A stretch of DNA of 64,000 nt from Monodelphis domestica (GCF_027887165.1 NC_077234.1:246820658-246884657), one strand, 5' to 3'; counted from the first letter of the stretch, positions 35,230 to 47,972 are shown. Program-made: numbers and translations. The notes: a model not told the origin generated them from the letters alone.

Positions 35230-37470
35230 TTTATTATGTGTAAATATCAGTCTTTGAGAGTACAAAATTCATGATAGGACAATAAATCAAGCATTTCATA
35301 ATTACAAACTAATTACATTTACAAAATGTCTTTTAAAATATCTTATGAGTTTGGAGAACAAATTATGCCAGTTTTGTTTAATTTTATAACCATTTTTCCT
35401 TTACATTTTCTAAAAGACTCCCACAAACCAACAGATAAAGCATTGATTCTGGATTGCATAATAGAAATTAAACTTAAATAAAACTGAAGGAGCTAAAAGC
35501 TGAGAAAACAATTATATATACTTCTATCTATATAACTATATATGAAGTAAAATACAAGTTCAATTTTAAAAACAACATGGATGTGTGCATTATATATTTA
35601 TGTGTGTACACATACATACACAAACATATGAGCCAAGTCTAACTACTAAAATTTTCACTCTAGAAATTCAACTCACAACTGGATCATGTCTTATTAGACA
35701 TGGACTATTTTTTCATATTTATCTGCTATGCAAATACTAAAAGAAAAGGCTTTTTCCTCAATAAGTATGGTATACATGGTGACTTAAGCAAACAATTAAA
35801 CATCCCCATAAAGTTCTTCAAAGTCAGGACTAGAGTTCCATGGAACTAAATCCATGATAATTCAAGGGATTAAATAAAATGATAGTTAAAATGTGATACC
35901 ATTAATTATAATGTTAAAAGTAAAACTGCTATTATATTACTTCTGCTCTAGAAATACTAATATTTTTATATCAGATAATTCTAAAAAAAGTTTTAGGCTT
36001 AAATATGGCTATACATTTAATTAACAATAAAGTTGTTAAGATATAGCAATAAAATATGTAACTGAATCATGTCATATGTGTATGATAATTGTACATATAA
36101 TCATACCAAAAATAATATCAAACTTAAAATAAGCTCCACTACATTACTTTTAATCTGAAAACATTTATATTATTTCTATTGTCTATGAAATACTATTTAA
36201 AGAACATAGTATTCCATAAACTTTTTTTGTTTTTTTATCGCTCCAAATTTTCTCAGTGTCACAACTATTACTTAGTTATAAGAAAGATTTTTGGAAGCTA
36301 CATTAACTTTTTGTGCAATTAAGGTACTGCTCAGCAAGTTTAAAAAACTGTACTGAACTTCCTAGCTGTGTGACTCTGGGCAAGCCACTTAACCCCCACT
36401 GCCTGGTCCTTCACTTCTGCCTTAGAACCAGTACACAGTAGTGATTCTAAGATGGAAGGTAAGGGTTTTAAAAAAAACTGTACTGAAAAAGTTATTGAAA
36501 CCTGAAAGTGATAGTATAGATTTTAAAGGATTCGAGGTATCACCAAACTATGATTACTGAAATTTGTTATTAATATATTCAACACAGAGGGATTCTTTAA
36601 ATTGCTTCTCATATAAGAATATAATTTTAAAAGGTATGGGCCAATAAAATATTTCAAATCTCATTTATTGAATCCATTGAAAACAGTTAAAAAAAAAACC
36701 CTGAAAATTCTCCTTGAGTAATTCATTTTGTCAGTATAATTTGGTATAGAATAAATTTTAGGTTTCTACTATAAGAAATATAATATAAAATAAATCAAGG
36801 CAAATAGAGAGGAAAACTTTAAGAATAATGCACTATTCTTACAAATGTATATAAATATATTCTACCTCTACAGTGATGTTGGCCAAAATGAATCTATTCC
36901 ACCAAAAACAATTTGGATATTAACCATCTACAGAAAATAGCAAAACTTAAATTATACTTAATGTTAGAAACAAATTTTTAGAAAAAATATAAAAATATAG
37001 TTTAAAAATTTAGTTTATAATTCCCAGAATTTACCAACATGTATCTTACAAAAATTCTTAACATGTAAAATATATAAATACTAGTTATTAAACAGAATAT
37101 TAAAAAGTGTCTCAAGTCCAATTGCTTTTTGCCTGAAGTCGTTTTCCTTCAGATCTGTTCCCACAAATGTTCAATGTAAACTTGAATAGTCAACATTTTA
37201 TGCTGTGTTGTTTTCAAAAGTTTTAAGCATATCATTTTATACCGTTGCTTCTGTAAATGATGAAGAGCAGGTAATAGTAACTTAGCTGGAGAGTAGAAAA
37301 ATTGATAAATTATATCCCTAAGTAGATTTCCTGGGAGAAATTTCAACGAACCCAAAAGATATCATCTCCACAGATAAACCAACTTCAGAATATTTTCTTC
37401 TTTGAAAAAATAAATTATCCTTAATTTAGTCATTAATAATTTGTCATTCCTGAAAAAGGTCACATGAGAA
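35230..37470 (-). other. ARL13B: Probable ARL13B 3' UTR with candidate poly(A) signal
   Basis: This stretch follows the ARL13B stop codon on the minus strand. An AATAAA hexamer lies at 35235-35230, with a T/G-rich stretch just beyond it and a G-homopolymer (plus strand) at about 35187-35200. That would give a 3' UTR of about 2.2 kb containing one truncated SINE (36358-36471). Other AATAAA-like words occur in this AT-rich DNA, so the true end is uncertain. Confidence 0.35.
36358..36471 (+). mobile_element. tRNA-headed SINE, 3' half with target-site duplication
   Basis: The 3' half of the common SINE (ACTTCCTAGCTGTGTGACTC to GGAAGGTAAGGG) is flanked by perfect 16-base repeats AAAAAACTGTACTGAA at 36342-36357 and 36472-36487. 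It therefore inserted already 5'-truncated. It lies in the probable ARL13B 3' UTR, antisense. Confidence 0.92.
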
Positions 37471-37547
37471 CTATGAATGAGCATCACGGCTATCACTGTT
37501 AGGTCTCTGACTCATCAATGGTGGCAGAGGCTTTTTTCCATAGAAAT
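37471..37547 (-). CDS. ARL13B: ARL13B last coding exon with stop
   Basis: The exon encodes the C-terminus, DFYGKKPLPPLMSQRPNSD then SRDAHS and a TAG stop. Human ARL13B ends DFYRKPLPPLAVPQRPNSD then AHDVIS, so the proline-rich tail is conserved and the last residues vary. ARL13B is an ARF-family GTPase of the ciliary membrane. It acts as exchange factor for ARL3 and is needed for Sonic hedgehog signalling; loss in human causes Joubert syndrome. The acceptor is ttttatgtag. The exon supplies two bases of the split Asp codon, matching the preceding exon. The 3' UTR runs on to the left. Confidence 0.96.
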
Positions 37548-40500
37548 CTACATAAAAAGAAAAGAAACCAAGACAGAATTAGTCCAAATTTACTACATTG
37601 ACCTCCATTTTCTACATAACATTCCTTACAAAAGCCAGGCAACTCTAGGCTTGGGGGGCAAAGAGGACAGGGAGAGGGTTGGGGAAAAATTCAACACATT
37701 CTTCTTGGATGTTTCTACCAAAACAAAACAAAAGTTTCAACCACTGGAATAAAAAGCCTAACTCTTACACTCTTGTATAAGTTTGGTTTGGATTTTATTT
37801 ACAGCATCAAAAGGTATATAATAATCCTGATTTTATTTCAAAGAGAATTCATATCCTAGTAAATTAACTTAATAATAAATTAAACTACATAGGATACATT
37901 ATCTTCTCTTGAATTATAGTAACTATGTAAGATGGCCTAGGTGTTACCTATTTAAGATAACTGACCTAACATTAAAATTTGGGGGGGGTGGTGTTTTTTT
38001 TTTTTTAGTGAATTCATAGCTAAAGGACAGATCAATAACTATAAACTCTCTCATTTGCTCCCAACTTACTCTCTAATACTTCCTCAGATTTGGGAGATTT
38101 GGGAGAAATGTTACAACACTAAGATTTCAAGTTCATTCGAGATAAAAAAGGAACACATTTTGATCTTCATAATTCAACCTTACTCCTATACTAAAAAATG
38201 ATTTTTAAATGCCTGCATGCTGATGGAAAAAAGAAACGTCTGTATTTCAGCTCAAAGGTTCCACTTACAAGATATTTACTCTATCCACAAAAAAAGAGTG
38301 TATTAAAAATTTATCAAGAAAAAATCTATCCAAAAACCATTGTAAAACTGAAGAAACATTAGATAGCTTAAATTAATTTGGTCCTTCTTTTACTGGTGGT
38401 TTCAATCTAAAATAAACAATTTAAATCTACAATAAATACAACTATTTGCTATAAAAATGCTATTTAATGTAAACATAATTAATATATAAATAAAATGTAA
38501 TGCTTAATAGCCATTAGACCAAAGATAAATTAAAATTTACTCTAATACTTTTTGTTTTCCGACATTCCAAGATCAAGCAATCTACAAACTTTTTTAAGCA
38601 TATAACATGTACCAGACACTGAAGAAACAAATACAAAGAAGAAAAAAAAAATCCTTATTCATAAAGAATCAATTTCAAATTTGTGTTCCCTTTTTAGTAT
38701 GTAAGCAAAATGGAAAACACTTATCTTTTTCCAACTGACTTCCTATGAAGCCAAATGTAGATGTTTTCTTTGTTAGAAAATGAAAATTATTTAATTTTCT
38801 ATTAAAATTAGACTATAGGAAGTTTATAATACTCATTTTCAATAAGCAGTTTCTTTAAGTTACTTGATAGTATCTGCTGTCTGTTCTCTTCTATCTTTTT
38901 ATTACTGATTGCTCTATTTTTGTATTATGTGAAAAGCTGTAAGCAAGTTATAAATCCTAAGTAAAACAAAATGGTGACTCATGAATTACATAAACAACAC
39001 ATTACTCTGATAATAGAACTCATAGATAGAAATCATATTATCAGAGAATATGAAATTTAAAGATACAACTTAAAGGTACTAGTATTTCATGAACATATCG
39101 TCTATCTTCTCTATTTATAAAGTATGACAACAAAATGTTTTAGGTTTTGCATTTGGCATTCAGGAGTGGCAGAATCTACATAAAATACTGGCAGACCATG
39201 AATGGAACAATTAGTAATTTCCCAGGACAAATTACTCAAGTTTTAGAATATACACAAATACATGTTTACATGGTAATGAAAATAAAGCTAAAAATGGGGC
39301 CAGTCACACTATTATCAAGGTAAATGGCTAATATCAAGCCTCAATTAAGAAATTTCCTTGAACATTAATTTATAAAATGACCATAGGAAATTGGGGATAG
39401 GTTAAATGACAAACTAAGTAAGTTAATTCCTCCTCACTGTCCTTTCTATATTAGTTCTGCCTTTAATTTTTCCACTTGGAAATCAAATATTATTTTTCAG
39501 CTTCTCTTGCAACATTATGTCCAGTGGTAAAACAATTGAAACTTGTTTTAAATTTGCATTTTGATGATTATTTCTTAATTTATGTGCTGTATTTTCCCCC
39601 ACAACCAGGCACAGAGTTGACTTTAGATACATGCAATAGAGACTTAGGAAATTTAGCTATTTAAACAGCATTCAGATTAATACATGCAACTACATGCACA
39701 TATGCAAATTACAATGATGTGATGAACAGAAATCTGTGGAAACTGAAAGATAAATGTTTAAATTTTTCAAAGTAAAAATTTTTAATTTGAGCTTTTGTTT
39801 TTCTAAACTCAAATTTAACAATATACTTGAAATTAAAAGGTAAATTATGGTGTATTTAAAACCTAAATATTCAAAATTATACTATTTTCTTGGTGTACCA
39901 TTGCTTAAAACAACAACAAAAACCTCAAGGGGGAGATTTTTTACTTTACTATATAATTATATGATATAAATGCATTGTGTTTCATATCTTAAAATGAAAA
40001 TGTTACTATTTTTTAATTTCTGGTTCTGATTTATTAAGAAATATATACTACTAGTTCAACTCAGTGCTTCAAACAAATTCTAAAACTGAAATACTGGATA
40101 TTCCTTTAATTTGTGACTTCACTAGGATGTACAAATTTAAATGTTCTTAATAATGGTTCTTTTTAAATCAAAATGAAGGGAAAGTTTTGGTCTTTAAAAA
40201 AAAAACCGCTAAGATTTATAGTTCTTTAATTCATATCCGTGATTCTGGAAAAAAAAATGGAAAGGTTAACCACGAACTGGTAATCTGTTTGAAGTGGCTG
40301 GAATGGCAAGACAATTCTCTAGACTATATATCTAACTATACATCTAGACACCTAACTAGATAACTAACTACGCTATACATCTAACACCAGACATCTTTAT
40401 AATAAAGACAAATCTGTATCTGTACTTCTAGATCTTGTATAAGACCAGAACAAGGAGCTGAATGCTCGAATCAAACAATGGTGCCATGCTTCCACAAAAG

Positions 40501-41629
40501 CACATTTCCAGTACTTCCTCACGTGTAGTAGTTTTGGGTTCACAATTCAATTAACAAACATCAAGTGTCCAACAAAGTGATTTTTTTTATGCAAAGCACT
40601 GTGCCAGATGCAAGAAGACAAAGACAAAAATTAACCAGTTCCTGACCTCCAAGAGATTATAGTCTAGGTGTATAAACTGACAGGTTCAACCATTCTGGCA
40701 AGGCTTTGAGTAGGATACTAATATAAAGTGGTAGTAGGCCAGCCACTGGATGTAAATGCTACGGCAACTCAGGAAACAGTGGAAAATAAGAGGACGTGCC
40801 CCCTTGTACTTCTGTGGTAACGGTACTAGAGGAGTGGAAAAGATAGCTGAAAGCATTATGAATCCTGCCTTTTTCAGACACTAAATGTGAAATCCTTATT
40901 CAGTGGCCATTCACTACACTACTAAAGAAAATGAACCATACTGACAAAAATGGAAATTTTTACTATGAATAAAACTAGATGAAGATTTTGGTCATTCAGA
41001 GTGTTCAGATGTGAGGGCTCAGCAAGCTCTCGTCACGGCTGCTTTCCTCCTTTGTTGTCCAACTGACATTCAGCTCTCCTGTGTGCTTCCAAGAAGCTAT
41101 ACGTAGCCAGTGGCACAGCAGTCACACCTCGGTAAGCAGACTAAAACCAGATTGAGGTCAACTGACAGGCCTCTAACCCATTGTGAGTTGGGAGGAGGGG
41201 CATATGAAGACTTCCTCGAAAAAAGGCCATTCATTGCATCCCAGATTATCATTAGTCATCTTGACTTTTGTCTTGCTACCAGACTTTGATGACTAGAACA
41301 GAGCGAGGCTAAGGATTGGTGCAATTCGGCTTCATTTAAATCCAGTTGATGTTTGAGTCAAAAGATATCACCCACACCGATATTAATTTGGCCTTCAAGT
41401 ACCAGGGACAACCAACCAATCCACCAAAAGAGACAACAGTTTGTTTCATTGTGCAGTCAATGGCTACTAGCAACATTTATTCAAACTTTTGACCTTGCCT
41501 AGATATACTCATGACAAGAATAAGCAAAAGTCATGAAGATAAGCTCAAGTTTATTCATGAACATCTTTTGTAGACGATGAGGAGGTAGATAAAATCTACA
41601 AAAATGTCAATAAAATCCTGCACACTACA
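37548..41629. other. ARL13B last intron, left part
   Basis: Long AT-rich intron. Pieces of the TATGTGCCA-type old repeat appear at about 38590-38670 and 40550-40700 (AAAGCACTGTGCCAGATGC, CTCCAAGAGATTATAGTCTA). Imperfect ATCTAACTA repeats occur at 40320-40385. Otherwise nothing is recognised. Confidence 0.5.
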
Positions 41630-42242
41630 TTAACATCTCGGGACTTGGGCAGCTAAAGGACGAGAATGGTTTTCAAAAGCCCGACCAGCAGTCTCTCGAA
41701 GCTGAGGGTCCTTTTCTGCCTAGGTGGGGCGGTTTAGATGAATAATGAATGGGAGACAGCTTGAGAGGTCAGACCTGGAGCTCAGTGTCACAAAGTTGTT
41801 CCGCCTGGCTCAGGGTTCGTGTTTATTATATAGTTCAGTGGGTACACGCTTTTCTGGCACATAATCATTTTTCAATCATACATGATCTTCTACAGATAAC
41901 TGGATATGTCACACATTAAAAAATTGCTTAATCAACATTCTGTGATCACATACCATGTTGCTACAACAGAAAAATACATGATAGAGCTAAATGACATAGG
42001 CAGGGTAGCCAGGGGGTCAGGACCTGTGGGATGACCAGCTAAGTGAATCATTTTTGCTTTTGATCAGCTTTCACAATCAATCAGAATTACTTAGGAGATG
42101 GGTAACAAGACATTTCGCAGCTAGGTATGGGGTTAAAGGGTAATTTAAGACAGACCAGAATCAGGAATTTTCCTGAACTCCAAGTTACTTTTTCTCTGTG
42201 TTTCATTAAGGTGACTTAGCAATGCTGCCTGGTTATTGTACA
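41630..42242 (-). mobile_element. Retroviral LTR fossil (G)
   Basis: The minus strand opens TGTACAATAACCAGGCAGCA and has AATAAA at 41827-41822, followed by CACGAACCCTGAGCCAGGCG and a U5-like tail. About 450 bases to the right (42243-42700) include a proline-rich reading frame that could be the tail of the internal region. Family uncertain; it does not resemble the class I LTRs at 17-28 kb. It is broken and old. Confidence 0.5.
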
Positions 42243-43299
42243 CAAACGGACTCAATGAAGTGTGTCAGTAGCTTGTGTTTTAGAGGAGTGATTGATGTGC
42301 CTGTCGTGGTTGGCCTGCAATGGATGTGAAGAATCTGAATGTAGTTTTGCTGAAGGAGAGAAAGGAGGGGGGATAATGGGTACATGAAATTCATTAGGTT
42401 TTAATTCTGTGAATATGATCTTTGGAGTGGGGTCTTTAGGGTGATATTCTGGGGGGATTAAAGTGGGGCATATGTGTGGTGATTCTGTATTTGCTCTCAT
42501 ATTTCTCTTGTTCTGGGGAGAAAATAATTGTATTAGTAAGGGAAGTTAGTGGGAGAAGTCACATAGAGGGGTTCAGTGGGTATCTCGTCTTTTCTGGGGA
42601 CTGCCTTGCAGTCCTCAGTTTCCAACTGCGACCATGTCAGACAGCATGAGTTTGATGGCTTCCCCCCACAGAAGGGGGAACAGTGTGTTGGAAAACATGG
42701 CTTATGGTTAAAATATTTTTAAAAAGGCAATGTTTCTGAACTACACAACAGACATACCTCTGTAAACCACGAACAATTCAAAAAGAGAATGTAGTTATTA
42801 GATGCTGAATGATAACCAATGAAAATTATCACAAAAAAATAAAATGACAGTTTAGCATTGTGAAAGTAATTTCTGAATCAGAAAGCTATGTGCAATCAAA
42901 CTGAGTTGAAAGAGCAAAATCAAAATCAACAGCAAATCAGAAAAGGTAAAAATAAAAATCATATAATCACAACAGGAAGTTTCTAATATATACCAGGAAA
43001 CCCAAAAGGAAAAAAGGAAAAGGTCTCAATATGGAATGTATCTGTTTTCTACAGAAGTTTTCTATGTATGGAGATCAAAAAAGCTCAGAAATCATTTTAT
43101 TGATCCATCATGACCACTAAGAAGTAACTACCTGGTAAGTAGGCAAGGAGTATCATCAATTTAGAATATAAACTTTAAAAAGGAGGATGAAATGTCACAT
43201 GCAATGTTGCTTCAAACAGAGGCAGAGAAAAAATGAGTTTGCAAAAGGGATGGCAGAGACTCAACTGAACCAAAAACAGTAATTTATAAACTAATTAAA

Positions 43300-45110
43300 C
43301 TGGAAGGACAACATAAAAGATCTTTTAGCATTTTGATAAAAATTATTTTCATTACCAATTACAATGATACAGGATTTTGACAATGTACAAGAAAACAGTA
43401 AAAGTAGTCAAAGAAAGAAGAATATCTAGACCTCAGGGTACTACAAAGAAATCAGTGCTGGAAGTAACACAGAATTGGTAGCACTGAAAGACTATCAAGT
43501 TACCTAGAAGAGAGAAGGATATCAATAAATACTAACTGCTATGCCTATTTTCTATTCTTTATTAATATATTTCTAAAAAGTATCTACACGTGTGTATAAA
43601 AGTCAGGTCTTTATAAATGATATTCTACAGCAAACCATGACTTTATACTTAAAGAATTGGCAGAAAGTTGTAGATGATTGGAGAGTCCTGAAATATTGAT
43701 TACTTGTCATTTATAAAAAGCATTTGATTCTGTAGAGCAGATTATGATGGAATACCATTGTGATGTAAAAAATGATAAAGGGGTGTTTTCAGAGAAACTT
43801 GAGATTTGTATGATCTAATGTACAGTGAGCACCACTAGGTGAACAAGTTATATACAATACAATACATACTGTAAAAGCAAACAACTCTGAAAGGCTTAGG
43901 AACTCTGATCAACACAATGTCCAATCACAACTCCAGAGGACTCAAGATGAAACATGCTACCACCATAATAAATAAATAAATAAATAAAACACTTAATAAA
44001 TAAAATAGGCAAATAAAATCAATTTGAATTTTATTAAAAAGAAGAGTTTGGCAAGCAAGAAAAAAGAAAAGATGTCACCTGTTGAGGTCTAGGTCTTTAC
44101 CTTTTCCTTTGAACCTCTAGAAAGTTCAATAAGTAGAGAAGGGGATTTATCACTCTACTCATTCCCCTTGACAAAGATTTCATGCACCAGCAGTATGAAA
44201 TGACTATTAGAATATGCCTTACCCAATAGAAAACAGGACCAGAGTTAAGCTGTAGAGAAAAGCGAGCACAGGGACCTTAGTGGAGTAACTCATCCAGAAG
44301 ACAGCATGTCTGGGCATCCAGGTAAAGCTATTCCGGATTCTACAGCCTCGAGTTCAGAAACACATTCAGTAACTAGTACAGAAGCGTGCATCAAGTGCAA
44401 CCTCAGCAGGCGATGTGAGCTGCCCCTCCTCCCACATGCTTTGGCTACATCTATTCCCTATGCCTGTGTCTTTCAACTACAGAACTCTTCCCAAAGAAGC
44501 TATCTATGCTTGTAGAAGAGTGTGGCCTAGGTTTAGTAGAAAGCTGTTGTGTTGCTACTGTTAGTACTATGCTATTTTAGTAAAGTCAGCCTAAAACGGT
44601 GTTTTCTGGCTGGTTAAAGAGAATTATACTGGCAAGAGACTTAACAAGCTAGAGTTTTAGAAATGAAGGCTCAAAAGAGTGCATTGAACCTGGGAGAAAA
44701 TTGTCTTCCAGGGAACCGGAAGTGAAAGTACAAGTTAAGCGTATGTGTAAAGGGGGATGACTTCAGGAGGTCTCTGTACCAATATCAAGCAAGACAGAAA
44801 ACAGAAAAAGTATGTTGGCCAAAGGTGTTTGTGTCTGCCATAGGAGACATCCAAGATGTAACACAAATGAAAAAGTGGATTCTTTACTGAGGGAAAGACT
44901 ACTGTTTTCAGAGGATATTGTACTGATTACTCCGATCTTTAGAATAATACAGAGCCTCCTCAATAAGATCTACAACGACACAAATGAACTTGGCTCCCTA
45001 ATTCGTGCAAGAAAAACCAAATAATAAAAGAATGTCCATTGTCCAAATGATGATACCCTGAATAAAAACAGAGAAGAGCTAATAATTAAATCAGAGGGAA
45101 AATGTAAGTA
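43300..45110 (+). mobile_element. RTE-clade LINE remnant
   Basis: Two decayed pieces of RTE-type reverse transcriptase are visible. At about 43590-43760 the order resembles the family motif with a KAFDSVE core, preceded by a KSG...STANHDF stretch (family: QAGFRKGYSTADHI). At 44870-45030 FSEDIVLITP, then QSLLNKIYND and ARKTK, match the FADDIVL box and downstream helix. Between them is an AAAT-repeat and unassigned sequence. Frames are frequently broken. Confidence 0.65.
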
Positions 45111-45289
45111 TGATTGCTTTTAGTAAGTTGTGTGATGGTTCCCAATAATCCTAAACTACTACCCAAAACAAAAATCGATTTTCTTAACATTAATCAGGAG
45201 TAGTCTTCCTATGACACTATATGGTTGCTAAATCATTCACTACTACAAATAATATTTTGGATGGTCCAAAGGGCAAAAGGAAGAACCAA

Positions 45290-45865
45290 TTGGTCTCCAA
45301 ATTAGCTTTTCTCTTCCCAGACTATCTTTTCTCTAATTTATCTTCATATAGCTGCCTAAGTAATCATAGCATTCAACATTAATTTCCAGGCTCAAAAATC
45401 TTCCAGGGTCCCTAGGTCTTCTAAGATAAAATATAAATTCTGGTAACATTGAAACCATTTCGAGTCTAACTTGGGCCTACCTTGCCAGATTTATTTCACA
45501 CAATTCCCCTTCCACATATACTATGCCCCATTCATTCAAATTGGCCTATTTCTTGCTTCCAGGCCTTTGTAAAGTCTGAATGCTATGAACTGATGCTCCG
45601 TCCCCTAACTCCACCTGTATGAATCTTTACCTTCCTTTTAGGCTCTATACTTGAGATCACCTCATATGAGAAGCTTCCCATGTTGTTAGTACTCATTCCC
45701 CACTCAAATTATTCTGTATTTACTTTTCTATGCACAATATATTGTGAGCTCTTTGAGGGCAGAATTCATTTTTCATTTTGTCTTTGTATTCCTGGTGACT
45801 AGCAAAGTGCAAAAAACATCGATGTTTAATAAATCCTTGTTATATGGTGGGCACACATAATCTAC
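45290..45865 (+). mobile_element. L2 LINE 3' end
   Basis: Typical L2 order: CATATAGCTGCCTAAGTAAT, TTCCAGGCCTTTGTAAAGTC, TTATTCTGTATTTACTTTTC, TGAGCTCTTTGAGGGCAGAA and ACATCGATGTTTAATAAAT. Confidence 0.8.
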
Positions 45866-46152
45866 AGAATGATTCCAATGCAAAAGTACAAAAAATATTA
45901 TCCAGAAGATGTATGATCAGAAAAGAATATAAGCTTGTCTTATAATGAGAACATAGACAGTGTGAATGCTTACACTAGTGCCCAAATTTAAAGATCCTAG
46001 AAAAAGAAATATCGACTGGACTCTGTGGAAGATTTATGGGAGGACACTGAAAAAAAATCTCAAAGAAAAAAAAAGTGTATTAGTACTGAAGTATGAAAAG
46101 GATAATTATTTAGACCATCAAAAGGTAATTTCACCTAAAAAATTAGCACTGA

Positions 46153-46288
46153 TCCTAGGTTCAAATCTGGCCTCAGACACTTCCCAGCTGTGTGACCCTG
46201 GGCAGGTCACTTAACCCCCATTGCCTGCCCTTACCATTCTTTTGCCTTGGAGCCAATTGACTCCAAGATGGAAGGTAAGGGTTAAAAA
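46153..46288 (+). mobile_element. tRNA-headed SINE, 3' part with target-site duplication
   Basis: SINE 3' portion from CTAGGTTCAAATCTGGCCTC to GGAAGGTAAGGG. It is flanked by AAAAAATTAGCACTGA (46137-46152) and AAAAAATTAGTACTGA (46289-46304), one mismatch in 16. It is 5'-truncated at insertion. Confidence 0.92.
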
Positions 46289-46304
46289 AAAAAATTAGTA
46301 CTGA

Positions 46305-47076
46305 GTTGAGAAAAAAGGACTTTTTATTTAAATAGTGTGGTAGATACACTATCAATCTCTATACCATTCTCTTTTTAAAATTTCACACTACTGTTTTAAG
46401 CTCTAGTCATTTCCTGATTAATACCTGGCAAGCCTTCAGATTGAAGTTAATTTAAAAAAATGTTGTATCTTGTGTGTCTTACCTGATTCACATTTTAAAA
46501 AATAAATTATTTCCAAAGTTCAATATGCATCAAATTATAGAATGTGACAACTTCATGCCCATTCAGCACATGTATTTAACTAAATATGTGGACATTCAAT
46601 TTAGTGGGTATAGGAAGATCATAATCCTTTATTAGACCTTCAGAGTTTAATTCCTAATTCCTGAACTTCTTTTTACTAGAACTTTATATTAATATTTGTA
46701 TTCAAGATCCTTATTTACATAAGAAGACTCATGTGGCACAGTTATTTAGTATATAAAGAAAACTTGAGATTTTTTCATGTTACCATTAAATAAGGTCTTA
46801 TTTTCCATTTCAAACACTTAAAGACTATTCTTTTTCTTTGCCATCATTATTGGATTAATTATGATGGGCAAATGATAGCTAAAATATTTTTTACAATTGC
46901 ACTTTAATAAACTATAAAGACATCAATGTTTTTAAAAGGGGGTAATAAAATAAAATTTGGGGGAAATAATAAGAAAACAGGTTTGAAAAAATAAAATATC
47001 AGTTCATTGACTTGGTATGTGTAAAAATGGCTGGAAGGAAGAGATGAGACATCAAATAATGATCTTTTTGCATTAC
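46305..47076. other. ARL13B intron, nothing recognised
   Basis: AT-rich; no element can be named up to the exon at 47077. Confidence 0.5.
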
Positions 47077-47145
47077 CATTTTGACGTATTTCACCAAGAG
47101 GTTCAACTTTTGGAAGTCTAGTGATTTTGGGGGTTCCCCAGCCAA
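47077..47145 (-). CDS. ARL13B: ARL13B exon, GWGTPK segment
   Basis: This 69-base exon encodes [19 protein letters not shown] then IRQN. Human has VGWGTPKVTRLPKLEPLGE and THHN. The acceptor is tttccttcag and the donor is AAAATG then gtaatg. The first codon (Val) and last codon (Asp) are split across junctions, and both close correctly with the neighbouring exons. This lies in the C-terminal proline-rich region beyond the coiled coil. The human KLEP is KVEP here, which makes a V-x-P sequence not present at this place in human. Confidence 0.96.
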
Positions 47146-47852
47146 CTGAAGGAAAACAAAAACATTCAAAAAGATCACAATGCTATCAAGTTGCAGGTCT
47201 GCCGTGAGTGTCCTTGTTTCATTAGAAATTATTAATAAATGTAATGGCCAAATAAAAACTAATGATCATTCTAGATCTCTTTATATCGCTTTTAAATGTT
47301 TTCTAGTAGTATTTTTAATTAAAGGCACTTACGTTCATTATTTATATATCAAATTTATGTAATAAAGGGGAAACCACAGCATTAATAAGAAATAGCTTTC
47401 AAATTTAAATAAAGAGTACTAATAAAAATGTTAAAGGAAATCTATACACTTCAAGTTTAATAATTTTGGAATCACAATAATACTATAAATTAAGAATCAG
47501 ATACTTTAAGGAGTTGCTTAAAAAAATATAATGCAATAAATGTCAAAATTATACATGCAAGTCTACCTAACTGAACGAGTGTGAAAAACAGTATTGTAAG
47601 GTAGCTCAACTCAGCAATTTATCATTTTGTATAGCAATCTGTGTACAGACCTTTAAAAGAAAACATGAAGGAAAAACAAAGTTATTTTCCTACTCTCAGT
47701 AGGAGCATAAAGATTGTGTGCAAGAGTTACCATGACTGAAACTTTATGGACAAAAGTGAAAACCTGCTAATTTAGGACTCAGAAATTGTCAAAAAATGTG
47801 TTGGTAACAAATAAATAAATAAATGAAAAAATTTTCCCCCCCAATTACTTAC

Positions 47853-47972
47853 CAGGCGTTTTAGATGGGGATGTTCGTGGACTCCTTGGTTCAGATTCCT
47901 CCGTATTAATTGGTACTATCATGTTATTATTCCTTTTAAACCTGAGCCTCTTATTTTTCTTTCTATTTAGAC
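47853..47972 (-). CDS. ARL13B: ARL13B exon, basic stretch and ciliary-targeting region
   Basis: The exon encodes LNRKKNKRLRFKRNNNMIVP then INTEESEPRSPRTSPSKTP. Human has [20 protein letters not shown] followed by a proline run. The basic block is conserved. The human and mouse RVEP, the known RVxP cilium-targeting signal, aligns here with MIVP. The human run of seven prolines is replaced by mixed Ser/Thr/Pro residues. The acceptor is cccttgtag and the donor is CGCCTG then gtaagt. The 120 bases are in phase with both neighbours. Confidence 0.95.

Noticed and set aside
37149-37355. 68-codon minus-strand ORF just past the ARL13B stop
   Set aside because: It lies in the probable 3' UTR, and I recognise no conserved motif in it.
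42252-42500. Proline-rich 82-codon frame next to LTR G
   Set aside because: It could be the tail of a retroviral internal region, but no family match is clear, so it is mentioned only with the LTR.
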